Made by a program: the position numbers and the translations under genes
Notes under the pieces: generated by a model
Told to the model about the DNA's origin: nothing
Database searches by the model: none
Seen by the model: only the letters and a program-made list of their open reading frames with translations
Assembly (NCBI GenBank): GCA_902465105.1
Contig: CABQLM010000017.1
Location: 1 to 29,904, forward strand
DNA length: 29,904 nt
From: an uncultured Collinsella sp.
Lineage (GTDB): Bacteria; Actinomycetota; Coriobacteriia; Coriobacteriales; Coriobacteriaceae
Direction: 5' to 3'
Shown here: positions 16,661 through 24,713 of the stretch, piece after piece
Layout of the letters: the number at the start of each line of letters is the position of its first letter
Numbering within the stretch: the first letter of the stretch is position 1

Positions 16661-17148
16661 GCCGTAAGCAGCTGCCTGTAGTGAGACCTCGTTTCTTGTG
16701 CGGTCCAGAGTATGTCGGCAAGATCTTCTTGCTTAGCGATGCTGGGAAGTTCGAATTCAAATTGCGAAAGGCTCTGCCACTTGACTCTTGGCGAGAGGGA
16801 GCCTGCCGAATTGATGACGGCGTGCTCGAATAGGGCGTCGTTCTGGATGATGAACGGGAGCAGCCTCGGAGAGAGGTTGTCCTTGGGGGCGATGACGGTG
16901 ATGTCTCCAGAGCAGATTCCGTCGAATGGGGCGACGGCCGCTTTACGCAGGTAGGCCCTGCGACGCCCGAACAGCACCTGCCCCTTTGAGAAAGCCTTAG
17001 TGAAGGTGGTCTCGACACCTTCGTCCCAATGGGCGAGTTCGACTTCGCCGGGGTCCAGATGCTCAAGGCCGACCGTCGGCAGCTCCTGGTCTACAGGGAC
17101 CTTCTGTTTGATTTCGCGGGCCACATCGCCCAGGCAAACGTGGGCCAT
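16609..17148 (-). CDS. Half-length HsdS a (single TRD1-type domain)
   Basis: A 179-residue protein. ATG 17148 lies just past the hsdM1 stop (TAA 17152-17150) with GGTGAG upstream. The N-terminus MAHVCLGDVAREIKQKV aligns with the start of the full HsdS (MTRYRFDQIAEN), which supports this start over ATG 17160. It has one TRD (VGLEHLDPGEVEL to SLSQFEFELP) and one conserved helix ending LLTACDDIVKSQF, then GCRGCAA and stop. TRD1 of the full subunit shares VGLEHLDPG and VLFGRRRAY with it, so the two are related but distinct alleles. It is translated in the hsdM operon and may dimerise as a half-S subunit. Confidence 0.85.
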   Translation of the reverse strand: MAHVCLGDVAREIKQKVPVDQELPTVGLEHLDPGEVELAHWDEGVETTFTKAFSKGQVLFGRRRAYLRKAAVAPFDGICSGDITVIAPKDNLSPRLLPFIIQNDALFEHAVINSAGSLSPRVKWQSLSQFEFELPSIAKQEDLADILWTAQETRSHYRQLLTACDDIVKSQFGCRGCAA

Positions 17149-17149
17149 G

Positions 17150-18640
17150 TTACTCACCATCGTTTTCATGCAATTTCGCAGCAATATCATCGAGCAGGGA
17201 CGCTGCCTCTGTGGAGGCGGCTCTCCAGCTTTCTACTGTCTTCTCGATGCTTCTATCGTCAGCGTTTTCGTCACTGGAGGGCTTCACGTACAGAGGAATG
17301 GAGAGCGAGAAAGCGTTGCCCTCGATCTCACTAAACGAGGCGTGGGATGAGAAGCCTTCGATGTCCTCGTCAGATCGGTAGGCCTCGACGATTCTCTTGA
17401 TGTGTTGAGGACCAAGGTAGCTTTGCGCGTTCTTGCGGGTTACCTCAGTAGAGGCGTCCACGAACAGTATCTCCTTGCGTCGGTTCGGCGCTTTCTCGCT
17501 GCGGCAGATGAGGATGCAGGCCTCCATGGGCGAGTTGAAGAAGAGGTTTGCACCGAGTCCGATGACTGCCTCGACAAGATCGCTTCTCACGAGCCTTTCG
17601 CGCATCTCCGATTCCTCGTTACGGAAGAGTACACCGTGGGGGAGGAGTATGGCGCACCTGCCGCTCTTCGGGTCCATGCTCTTGAGGATGTGTTGGATGA
17701 AGGCATAGTCGGCTCGTCCCTGCGGGGGCGTGCCGAGGAAGTTGCGGCCATAGGGGTCGGATGCGAACGACTCGCGATCCCACTGTTTGATGGAGTAGGG
17801 AGGATTGGCGAGCACCATGTCGAAGGTGCGCAGCTTGCCCGCTTCGAGGAAGGTGGGGTGACGCAGTGTGTCGTCGTTGGCGATTTCGAAGTCCTCGACG
17901 CCGTGAAGGAACAGATTCATACGGCCGATGGCGGATGAGAGCTGGTTGATCTCCTGCCCGTAGGCGTGGACGTTGCGCCATTCCTCCCCATGCTGCTTGA
18001 GGTGGGCGATGGCGGAGATGAGCATGCCGGCACTGCCGCAGGTGGGGTCGTAGATGGACTCGCCCGGCCTGGGTTGAAGGATCTCGGTCATCAGGTGGAC
18101 GACCGTGCGGTTGGTATAGAACTCCTGGGCCGTGTGACCCGAGTCGTCTGCGAACTTCTTGATCAGGTACTCGTAACCCTGGCCGAGCTCGTCTTCAGGG
18201 CAGTTGGCGATGGACAAAGTCTTGGCGCTGAAGTGTTCGATCAGGTCTTTGAGCAGACGATCGGGAAGGCGCTTCTTGTTGGTCCAGGCAGCGTCACCGA
18301 AGATGCCCCGCAGCTTGGAGTCGTTGGCCGCCTCTATGGCGCGAAAGGCGTCGACGATGGCCTTGCCGACGTTCTCAGTGGTTTCTCGGATATCGGCCCA
18401 ATGGGCACCGTCGGGAATGGCGAAGCTGTGGTTCTCGGGCAGGGCCGCGAACTCTTCGTCGCCGCCAGAGGCCTCCAGGGCCTCGTCGGTTTCCTCATCG
18501 TAGACGTCGGAGAGGCGTTTGAAGAATAGCAACGGGAAGATGTACTGCTTGTACGATCCGGCATCGATGTAGGTACGGAGCAGCACTGCCGCGTTCCACA
18601 GATGGTTGTTGAGCTCCTCCTGGGGGATTCTACTTTCCAT
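17150..18640 (-). CDS. hsdM: Type I DNA methyltransferase M subunit, copy 1 (HsdM1)
   Basis: A 496-residue N6-adenine methyltransferase subunit with an N-terminal helical HsdM domain (LWNAAVLLRTYIDAGSYKQYIFPLLFFKRLSDVYDEE region), SAM-binding DPTCGSAGMLI near residues 198-208 and the catalytic NPPY motif (VLANPPYSIKQW) near 279. It starts at 18640 with GGGAGG upstream and overlaps the hsdM2 stop by 11 bases. It lies directly before half-hsdS a. It is clearly a paralogue of HsdM2 but diverged over most of its length, so the two may prefer different S subunits or form mixed M dimers. Confidence 0.93.
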   Translation of the reverse strand: MESRIPQEELNNHLWNAAVLLRTYIDAGSYKQYIFPLLFFKRLSDVYDEETDEALEASGGDEEFAALPENHSFAIPDGAHWADIRETTENVGKAIVDAFRAIEAANDSKLRGIFGDAAWTNKKRLPDRLLKDLIEHFSAKTLSIANCPEDELGQGYEYLIKKFADDSGHTAQEFYTNRTVVHLMTEILQPRPGESIYDPTCGSAGMLISAIAHLKQHGEEWRNVHAYGQEINQLSSAIGRMNLFLHGVEDFEIANDDTLRHPTFLEAGKLRTFDMVLANPPYSIKQWDRESFASDPYGRNFLGTPPQGRADYAFIQHILKSMDPKSGRCAILLPHGVLFRNEESEMRERLVRSDLVEAVIGLGANLFFNSPMEACILICRSEKAPNRRKEILFVDASTEVTRKNAQSYLGPQHIKRIVEAYRSDEDIEGFSSHASFSEIEGNAFSLSIPLYVKPSSDENADDRSIEKTVESWRAASTEAASLLDDIAAKLHENDGE

Positions 18641-20129
18641 CGACGTAACCTCCCTTCATGAGGAGATCGAGGAACTTCTCCTCCGACTCTCTTGTTTTCT
18701 GGATGAGGTCGTAGAAGCGCTTTCTGGTCTCTGCCGGTGGCTCGACCTTCTCGCGTTTCCTCTCGATGTAGTTGTTCGCCGAGAGTACGTATCCCTCGCG
18801 CTCGATGTCGGCGAGCGTTGCGATGGCGCATTTCTCGATGACGGGTTCATAGGAGCGGTAGAGGGAGAGCATCTCCCGTGCGTCCTCTTCCGAGATCATG
18901 TTCTGCGCACGCTGGGCGGTGAAGATCTTGCTGCCGTCGATAATGCAAACGCGTCCCTGGTGCTCGATGGACTTCTCGTTTCTGAGGAACAGCACGCAAG
19001 CAGATACGCCGGTGCTGTAGAAGACTCCGCCTGCGAGCGCGATAACGGCTTCAACCTTGTCCGACTTGATAAGCTCCTTGCGTATGGCACCCTCTTTGCC
19101 GCCATGGAACAGCGCTCCTTGGGGTAGAACTACGGCGCAACGGCCGTTCTTCTTGTCCATGGAGCAGACCATGTGTTGCACCCAGGCGAAGTCTGCCGAT
19201 TTGTCGGTGGGAACGCCCCAGACGTTACGGCCCCACGGATCCGAGGCAAATTCATCAGAGCCCCAGTTCTTAAGGGAGAACGGAGGGTTCGCAAGGACGC
19301 AGTCGAAGGTTTTGAGTGCATTGCCGTTGCGGAAGGCGGGCTCGCGCAGGGTGTCGCCCTGGGCGACGCGGAAATCCTTCGCGCCGTGAAGGTAGAGGTT
19401 CATTCGCGCTATAGCGGACGTGCTGAGGTTCTTCTCCTGGCCGTAGAGCTTGCCGTAGGTGAGTTTTGAGTTGTCCATTTGCCGGACGGCCTCGATGAGC
19501 ATGCCGCCCGTGCCGCATGCCGGGTCGTAGACGGTCTCGCCGGGCTTCGGCTCAAGTAGGGAGACCATCATCTTGACGATCTCGCGTGGGGTATAGAACT
19601 CGCCGGCGTTCTTCTTCTGCATATCGGCGAACTTCTTGATCAGGTATTCGTAGGCATCGCCCATCATGTCAGCGCTGTAGTTTTTGTTGCCGAACCTCTT
19701 TGCCGAGAAGTGCTCGACGAGGTCCTTCAGTCGCTCGTCGGAGAGCTTGCTTTTGTCTGTCCAGCTCGCATCGTCGAAGCTACTGAAGAGGCCGCTGAGG
19801 GTGTCGGGGTTGGCGCGCTCGATTCCGACCATTGCATCGACGATTGCCCTGCCGACGTTCGCGCCGGTGTTGCGGACGTCCTGCCAGTGGCAGCCCTCCG
19901 GCACCTCAAAGCTGTGGTTCTCGGGTAAGGCGGCATAGTCCTTGTCTCCCCCGGAAAACTCTAGGGCCTCAGCGCTTTCCTCGTCGTAGACGTCAGAGAT
20001 TCGCTTGAAGAAAAGCAACGGCGTGATATAGCTCTTGTACTCGTCCTGGTTGATGGGGCCTCGCAGGATGTCGCAGGCCCCGAGCAGGTGGTTTCCCAGC
20101 TCGGATTTGCTTATTGGTTCTTCTGACAT
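18630..20129 (-). CDS. hsdM: Type I DNA methyltransferase M subunit, copy 2 (HsdM2)
   Basis: A 499-residue N6-adenine methyltransferase subunit. The N-terminal domain reads ELGNHLLGACDILRGPINQDEYKSYITPLLFFKRISDVYDEE-like in the usual place. The SAM site is DPACGTGGMLIEA near 201-213 and the catalytic motif is NPPFSLKNW near 280. The C-terminus, with NNYIERKREKVEPPAETRKRF, is the S-interacting region. It is the first gene of the operon, with a weak AGGT ribosome binding site and a good promoter 44-71 bases upstream of ATG 20129. Both hsdM copies have intact catalytic motifs. Confidence 0.93.
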   Translation of the reverse strand: MSEEPISKSELGNHLLGACDILRGPINQDEYKSYITPLLFFKRISDVYDEESAEALEFSGGDKDYAALPENHSFEVPEGCHWQDVRNTGANVGRAIVDAMVGIERANPDTLSGLFSSFDDASWTDKSKLSDERLKDLVEHFSAKRFGNKNYSADMMGDAYEYLIKKFADMQKKNAGEFYTPREIVKMMVSLLEPKPGETVYDPACGTGGMLIEAVRQMDNSKLTYGKLYGQEKNLSTSAIARMNLYLHGAKDFRVAQGDTLREPAFRNGNALKTFDCVLANPPFSLKNWGSDEFASDPWGRNVWGVPTDKSADFAWVQHMVCSMDKKNGRCAVVLPQGALFHGGKEGAIRKELIKSDKVEAVIALAGGVFYSTGVSACVLFLRNEKSIEHQGRVCIIDGSKIFTAQRAQNMISEEDAREMLSLYRSYEPVIEKCAIATLADIEREGYVLSANNYIERKREKVEPPAETRKRFYDLIQKTRESEEKFLDLLMKGGYVDGK

Positions 20130-20172
20130 TCAGGTACCTATGAGCTCAAAAAATGAAATTACAGCTCTAGTG

Positions 20173-20200
20173 ATTATACCGTCATATTTGTCGCGGTAAA
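20173..20200 (-). promoter_or_regulatory. Promoter of the hsdM2-hsdM1-hsdS-hsdR operon
   Basis: On the minus strand TTTACC (20200-20195) and a perfect TATAAT (20178-20173) are 16 bases apart, upstream of ATG 20129. The promoter lies inside the segment bounded by inverted repeats A, so inversion would move it together with both hsdM genes. Confidence 0.7.
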
Positions 20201-20253
20201 TCTCCTGCGCATCGTCGTTCAATCAGGCGGTTTGAGCGACGGTCTGAGCTTGT

Positions 20254-20277
20254 AAATCACAATTTGTCGAGATGTTC
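20254..20277. repeat. Inverted repeat A' (5' boundary of silent TRD2)
   Basis: Perfect 24-base reverse-complement match to 15513-15536. The distance between the copies is about 4.7 kb and includes TRD1 of hsdS, both half-hsdS genes, both hsdM genes and the operon promoter. Confidence 0.92.
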
Positions 20278-20765
20278 AGCGATGTTGATCATACAAATCC
20301 GTTGGAAAAACTCATCATTCCTAATACGCGTATTTCATACGGTATTGTTCAGCCTGGCCCTGGGGGCACGGGTGACATGGGCGTTCTTCGTCCAGTGGAC
20401 ATCGTCGATGGTTACCTTTGTCTTGATGAAGTCAAAAGAATCGATGAAAAAATCGGTTATCCGTACCGCAGGACTGAGTTAAAGGGAACCGAGGTATTAA
20501 CGGTCGTTCGAGGCGCAACTGGTCAAACTGTTCGGTCGAATGCGAGTTGCATTGGCATGAATGTGACTCGAGGGATTGCAGTAATTCGATACGACTCGGG
20601 GTTAATCGACCCCGATTACCTCGTGGGATATATGAATTCCGACGATGGCCAGCGTTATATCGCCGACCATACCAAAGGGGCGACTTTGCAGCAAATCAAT
20701 ATTTCCGACTTGAAAGTGATGCCAATACCCGTGCCATCGATCAGGCGCCAGCAACAGTTTGCTGC

Positions 20766-20796
20766 CTTCGTCACCCAGGTCGACAAATCGAAATTT
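20766..20796. repeat. Inverted repeat B' (3' boundary of silent TRD2)
   Basis: Reverse-complement match to 14997-15027, with one mismatch in 31 bases. Two of the three bases of the recombinase stop codon (20795-20797) lie inside the repeat, so exchange here would leave the recombinase frame intact. Confidence 0.9.
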
Positions 20797-21778
20797 AAGT
20801 TAGGTATCTACGGTGGGATGCTTTGACGTTGCGCTGGTCGACCATTGCGTACCTTAATGTGGTGTCTATTTTTTTATGGCCAAGGAGCACCTGGACTTGT
20901 TCGATGGGCATTCCTTTGTCGATTGCCTTTGTAGCAAGCGTTCTTCTGAACTTATGAGGGTGGACCCTTCCTAAATCAAGCTCGCGCCCCAGTTTTCTAA
21001 GCAGTGCCTCGACGCCGCCAATTTGTAGCCTCTCGTGTGGCGCCTTGCTCGACACGAAGAGTGCTTCCGAGCTGTCCATTCGGGTTGACAGGTAATTCTC
21101 AATATGGACTTTAGTCTTTGCGTCAAAATAGACGATGCGGTCCTTATTTCCCTTGCCGTGTACGATGCACTCACGATTGATGGTGTCGATGGAGCTCCTG
21201 TCCAACGAGACAAGTTCGCCCACACGCATGCCCGTGGAGCGCAACAGGTCGATCAGGGCAAGGTTTCGGGGCGACCCGCAGTTATCGCAAAGAATCTCAA
21301 CGACTTCATCGCTATACGTTTCCTTTATGGGTTGCGGAGCCTTGACTCTTTTAATGCGTCTAACCGGGCTCTTAATGATATGGTCCTCGTCTTCGAGCCA
21401 TGAGTAGAAGCTTGAGATGATTCTTCGGACATTGTCGACGGTGACGCGACTGACGCCGGCTTTTTGCTGATAGTCGGAAAGATAGGACCTAATCTCTTCG
21501 GTTCCCAGGTCGCAAGCTGGCGTATCGAATGATTCAAGCATTTTATTGATGGTGGTTTCGTAGTAGGAGATGGTCCTATCCGAGCAGCCTTCGAGGCGTT
21601 TTGCAGACAGAAATAGATCTAGGAATGATTCGCTTTCACCGTCGCCGCCGTCTTCAGCTAATTGGCTTTCATCGAAAAGGCAGTGCGATAAAACCTTTTT
21701 GAGCTGGCGGTTCTGCTGCGTGGTCAGGTAGGGGAGCATGAGGCGGGTAATTTCTCTGGCTGTTTTCGTGAGGTCCAT
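20795..21778 (-). CDS. Tyrosine recombinase (XerC/D-like), likely HsdS invertase
   Basis: A 327-residue integrase-family protein. It has an N-terminal SAM-like core-binding domain (about 50-140) and a C-terminal catalytic domain with RSTGMRVGELVSL (catalytic Arg near 184), HPHKFRRTLATKAIDKG (HxxR near 275), LLGHKKIDTTLRYAMV (His near 292 and nucleophilic Tyr near 301). Start 21778 has AAGGAAGGA upstream. The gene directly abuts and slightly overlaps the silent hsdS cassette. Adjacent tyrosine recombinases drive inversion of hsdS cassettes in several known phase-variable type I systems, so that is the likely role. A role as an island integrase is an alternative, but no att-like direct repeats were found. 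Confidence 0.9.
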   Translation of the reverse strand: MDLTKTAREITRLMLPYLTTQQNRQLKKVLSHCLFDESQLAEDGGDGESESFLDLFLSAKRLEGCSDRTISYYETTINKMLESFDTPACDLGTEEIRSYLSDYQQKAGVSRVTVDNVRRIISSFYSWLEDEDHIIKSPVRRIKRVKAPQPIKETYSDEVVEILCDNCGSPRNLALIDLLRSTGMRVGELVSLDRSSIDTINRECIVHGKGNKDRIVYFDAKTKVHIENYLSTRMDSSEALFVSSKAPHERLQIGGVEALLRKLGRELDLGRVHPHKFRRTLATKAIDKGMPIEQVQVLLGHKKIDTTLRYAMVDQRNVKASHRRYLT

Positions 21779-22203
21779 GGCGGCGTCCTTCCTTGCGCGG
21801 TGGGTGGCGCTATTTTCCTTTGTTTACCCGTGCGTTATGGAAGGGATGCCGGGCGGCACTTCCGCTAGGCAGCGTCAAGGGGACCCGTGAAACCCCGCGC
21901 ATCCCCCCCGCATCACTCCGGTACGGCTTTGCCTGCAGAGCGAGATATTCAGAAGCGTTTTATTAACGGGGGACGCCTTTCGGACTCCTTTGATGGGGGT
22001 GCGGAAACACTGCTGAGGTTTGCGAATTGAGCGAGAGCGAGGGGTTCACTCTGTGCCCATCGTCTCTCGTGTGCGGATGGATGGTGCCGGTGGTTGTTTG
22101 AGATTGCATTCACACCGACGGGGTTGGGCGGGGTCGGTACAAGGCGAGCGCGCCCCATGCCGTTTTGGTAGATGCATCTTTGTCGATAGAGCGCTCGATT
22201 AAT
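21779..22203. other. Gene-free stretch between recombinase and kinase genes
   Basis: No credible coding region on either strand: the short frames lack ribosome binding sites and have odd composition. No tRNA was recognised. The first 30 bases are the recombinase leader. A 7-bp inverted repeat (AGCGCTC/GAGCGCT) spans the kinase stop codon near 22190-22218, without a T-run. Confidence 0.5.
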
Positions 22204-23469
22204 CTACGCGGGAGCGCTGAGAAGATCTTCCAGCATCGGGTCTACCCCGGCGGCGACCATGCCCTCGATCAGGTGCTGGGCGTGGAACCGACCAACTGTC
22301 CATGCGATATATGAAAGCGTCTGACAAGCGCGCTCCTTGATATCAAATGTAGCTTTGCTTAGAACGATTGCCTCTGCGATGTTGGCAAATGCGTCGTGAT
22401 CTCCCCATGTCTTACAGGCTTGTATCATGCCTTGGCCGATAGCATCCATAACAAAGGCGGCGTTGGTGCTGTCGAGTCTTGCAAATTCGGCAACCGTGTT
22501 GGCGAACGTGGGAATTGACACTATCCGTGTGCATAACTGCTCGTCAGTCATTTCGAGAACCCATTCCGTAACATCTTCGTCGAGGATCCCCCGCGTCGCC
22601 TTATCTGCTAGGTTCGCTTCTCGGTCCGCATCTGCCAGCAATGCTAGCTTTCGCCTTATAGCATTCAATAATTCTGCTGCGTCTTGGTATCTCTTCGATG
22701 GATCGTCTGCGGTTGCTTTCTCCGCAAGCGGACGAAGACGATGATTTGTTTTTACCGGATGCCCTGCGAGCACGAAGTTGATTATTCTTCCCAGGGAAAA
22801 GACATCGCTCCTCTTGTCCCCGTCTCTCAGATAGACGAGCTGTTCGGGTGAACAGTAGAACCACTGTCCGTAATTGTTTGTGTTCGTAGTCTGGTAAGAC
22901 GCGATCGTGTTCAAGTTTTTTCCGAGCCCGAAATCGGCAATCTTTAGCTGTCCGCCCAGTAGAAAAATGTTCGTTGGGCTTAGATCGCGGTGAATGTATC
23001 CGCGCGTGTGAATATCGGCCATGGCGCTGACTATCTGCTCAATAATGGTCATCTTGATTTCTTCGGGCAGAGGGTTGCTCATGAACTCCAGCAGCGTAGT
23101 CTCGCCGGCTTCCATTGTGTAGGAGCAATTGTTCTCGTTGAAATCATAAACACGAAGAACCCCCGGCACCTCTGCGAGGTCCCTCATTATCTCGAATTCA
23201 CGCTTGAAGCGATGACGGCTTCTTGCGTCAAGGGCCACTTCGGGCATGAGTTTCTTCAGGACTTTGCCTGTTGACTTTTGTTTGAACGCTTCGGCAAAGC
23301 CGCCTTTCCCGATCGGGATTAGATCTGAATCGACCGCGATGAGCTTCATCTCGCCATCTGTTCCAACTACCTCAAGCTCATCGGAGATTAGTACGCGGTT
23401 GAACTGCTTCCTTGCTTTGTCTGCCTTTTCCCGGGCTTCTATTTCATCGCAATTAAATGCACTGACCAT
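22204..23469 (-). CDS. Serine/threonine protein kinase, downstream part of a split AbiJ-NTD-kinase gene
   Basis: A 421-residue frame with a complete eukaryote-like kinase domain: glycine loop GKGGFAEAF near 54, Lys in GKVLKKL near 69, catalytic loop YIHRDLSPTNIFLL near 158, DFGLGKN near 179, activation-segment end YCSPEQL near 205, then lobe C. The last 130 residues are helical and of unknown role. There is no membrane helix, so the kinase is cytosolic, unlike PknB-type kinases. The first 30 residues (AFNCDEIEAREKADKARKQF) look like the end of the AbiJ-NTD-like domain encoded in the overlapping upstream frame. No good ribosome binding site precedes ATG 23469, which suggests that translation normally arrives from upstream. 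Probably an anti-phage kinase. Confidence 0.85.
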   Translation of the reverse strand: MVSAFNCDEIEAREKADKARKQFNRVLISDELEVVGTDGEMKLIAVDSDLIPIGKGGFAEAFKQKSTGKVLKKLMPEVALDARSRHRFKREFEIMRDLAEVPGVLRVYDFNENNCSYTMEAGETTLLEFMSNPLPEEIKMTIIEQIVSAMADIHTRGYIHRDLSPTNIFLLGGQLKIADFGLGKNLNTIASYQTTNTNNYGQWFYCSPEQLVYLRDGDKRSDVFSLGRIINFVLAGHPVKTNHRLRPLAEKATADDPSKRYQDAAELLNAIRRKLALLADADREANLADKATRGILDEDVTEWVLEMTDEQLCTRIVSIPTFANTVAEFARLDSTNAAFVMDAIGQGMIQACKTWGDHDAFANIAEAIVLSKATFDIKERACQTLSYIAWTVGRFHAQHLIEGMVAAGVDPMLEDLLSAPA

Positions 23470-23720
23470 GTACCTGAATCCAAGAACGATTGAGAAAAAA
23501 AACGGTCAATCCTGCCGCTCGATGCAACGCTGGCTATCTTTTCGGCGGCGTATCGCCATCTAGTGGGAGCGTTGCCGCTTTGATAAATGTCCCGGAAGCC
23601 GAAATTGTCATTAAAAAACGTTACTATTTGCGGTCCTGTCAAGTAACAGAACAATTCTTGTTCGTCACCTATGAATATTTTTGCGATAGATTCGACTGAT
23701 CGTTCACTGAGCGACGGCAT
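23439..23720 (-). CDS. AbiJ N-terminal-domain-like frame, upstream part of the split kinase gene
   Basis: A 93-residue frame from ATG 23720 with GGGGAG six bases upstream. The segment FCYLTGPQIVTFFNDNFG, then YQSGNAPTRWRYAAEKIASV, matches the pattern of AbiJ N-terminal domains (LTGxxIVxFFNxxFG...PSRWxY..xKL), which are found on abortive-infection proteins with various effector domains. After a T8 run the frame drifts into FLDSGTWSVHLIAMK and stops, 31 bases inside the kinase frame. One extra T would instead give FFSIVLGFRYMVSAFNC and run straight into the kinase. The pair is therefore best read as one gene of about 505 codons, currently split. Confidence 0.65.
   Translation of the reverse strand: MPSLSERSVESIAKIFIGDEQELFCYLTGPQIVTFFNDNFGFRDIYQSGNAPTRWRYAAEKIASVASSGRIDRFFSQSFLDSGTWSVHLIAMK
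23495..23502 (-). repeat. T8 homopolymer at the AbiJ-NTD/kinase junction
   Basis: On the minus strand CG followed by eight T and a C. In the upstream frame it reads CGT TTT TTT TCT. A ninth T, or a -1 slip at U UUU UUU, joins both frames without any other change. Confidence 0.8.
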
Positions 23721-24010
23721 TAAGTTCTCCCCGTATTGTTGTCGCTATCCAATCCATTTTGCTATGTTAAGCCATCCGTGCTTCTCTTTTTTGCTTGGTA
23801 TGAGGCGTTATCAGGGCATGTAAATCACGGCAAAAGTGGCTTGCTATGCGTGTGAATATATATGGGCTAACCTCCAGCTATTAGTTTGTTATATCAAGTA
23901 CAAGCCGCGCGAGGCGGCCCTTATAGATTGAAGACTAGTGGGATTGTTGCGCCACGTCTGGTGCAATGTGACAATTCGGGTAAAGACCAGTTGACAGGGG
24001 AGAGTACGCC

Positions 24011-24649
24011 ATGGGCGCTTATTACGGATGGGTCAACGCAACGAAGATGGAGTATCTGGGCAATGCGCCGTTCGCGTATTCCGTTGGGATTATGGAAAAC
24101 TGTCGCTTTCCCAACGACCGCACTGATGTCGCCCTCACTCTGCTCGCCGGTCGCTGGCATGGTGATCTCGTCGCCTACGTGAGCGACTATACCAACCTTG
24201 AGGCGCTCGAGGGTGAGGGCTTTCGACGCATGGCGGAGCTTATCTCCGAGAACCCGCGCGATTACATCGAAGACAATGGAACCGACGTCGGCGGCTTGTT
24301 CTCGTGCTTTAAGGGCGCGGAAAGGTATTGCTCGACAGACGATGATCCCGATGCCGATTTCATGCATCCCTATCAGGGGCCATTCGACGAGGAGCCTGTA
24401 TTTTATCGTTATGTGGTCAACGAGACACGCAAGGAGTACATCGACCGCATGGGCGGCCAATATCTCTGCACGGTTGAAGGGAAAGACATTCTGGAGGACG
24501 TGACCCCAGCGATCCTAGGAGACACCAACCGTTTGGACCGGGGGCAGGAGGTCTTGGAAGGGCCTTGGGTGGGCGATGTTATTACGCCCACCAACGACCG
24601 GCCGGCCCCTGTTTTTGCTGACGTAACACCTGATTACACCATCTGGTAG
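24011..24649 (+). CDS. Unknown acidic 212-residue protein
   Basis: ATG 24011 has GGGGAG seven bases upstream. I do not recognise a family. The protein is acidic and soluble-looking, with clustered aromatic residues (MGAYYGWVNATKMEYLG, DADFMHPYQGPF, EPVFYRYVVN) and a Pro/Thr-rich C-terminus ending DVTPDYTIW. There is no signal peptide or membrane helix. The gene converges with the minus-strand gene at 24714. The 290 bases upstream, between it and the divergent AbiJ/kinase gene, hold no other gene and must contain both promoters, but no clear hexamer pair was found. Confidence 0.75.
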   Translation: MGAYYGWVNATKMEYLGNAPFAYSVGIMENCRFPNDRTDVALTLLAGRWHGDLVAYVSDYTNLEALEGEGFRRMAELISENPRDYIEDNGTDVGGLFSCFKGAERYCSTDDDPDADFMHPYQGPFDEEPVFYRYVVNETRKEYIDRMGGQYLCTVEGKDILEDVTPAILGDTNRLDRGQEVLEGPWVGDVITPTNDRPAPVFADVTPDYTIW

Positions 24650-24713
24650 CAAGTCGAGCTGTAGACGGTCGCATTTGGGTTTGTGTACTTGGGTTTAAAA
24701 TCGATATGTCCGA

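Larger units (their letters stand above)
20254..20826 (+). pseudogene. Silent HsdS TRD2 cassette in inverted orientation
   Basis: The frame begins with KSQFVEMF, exactly where inverted repeat A ends the central helix in the expressed gene. It continues as a complete alternative second TRD (PLEKLIIPNTRISYG to TLQQINISDLKVMPIPVP) and the start of the C-terminal helix (QQFAAFVTQVDKSKF). After repeat B it runs out in an unrelated 9-residue tail (KLGIYGGML, stop 20824-20826). There is no TRD1, no ribosome binding site and no promoter, so it is a storage copy. It lies opposite to the hsd operon, about 120 bases beyond hsdM2, and overlaps the recombinase 3' end by 32 bases. Confidence 0.85.

Noticed and set aside
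21779..22203. tRNA or attachment site next to the recombinase gene
   Set aside because: No tRNA-like folding and no direct repeat flanking the island was seen; the hsdS inverted repeats explain the recombinase better.
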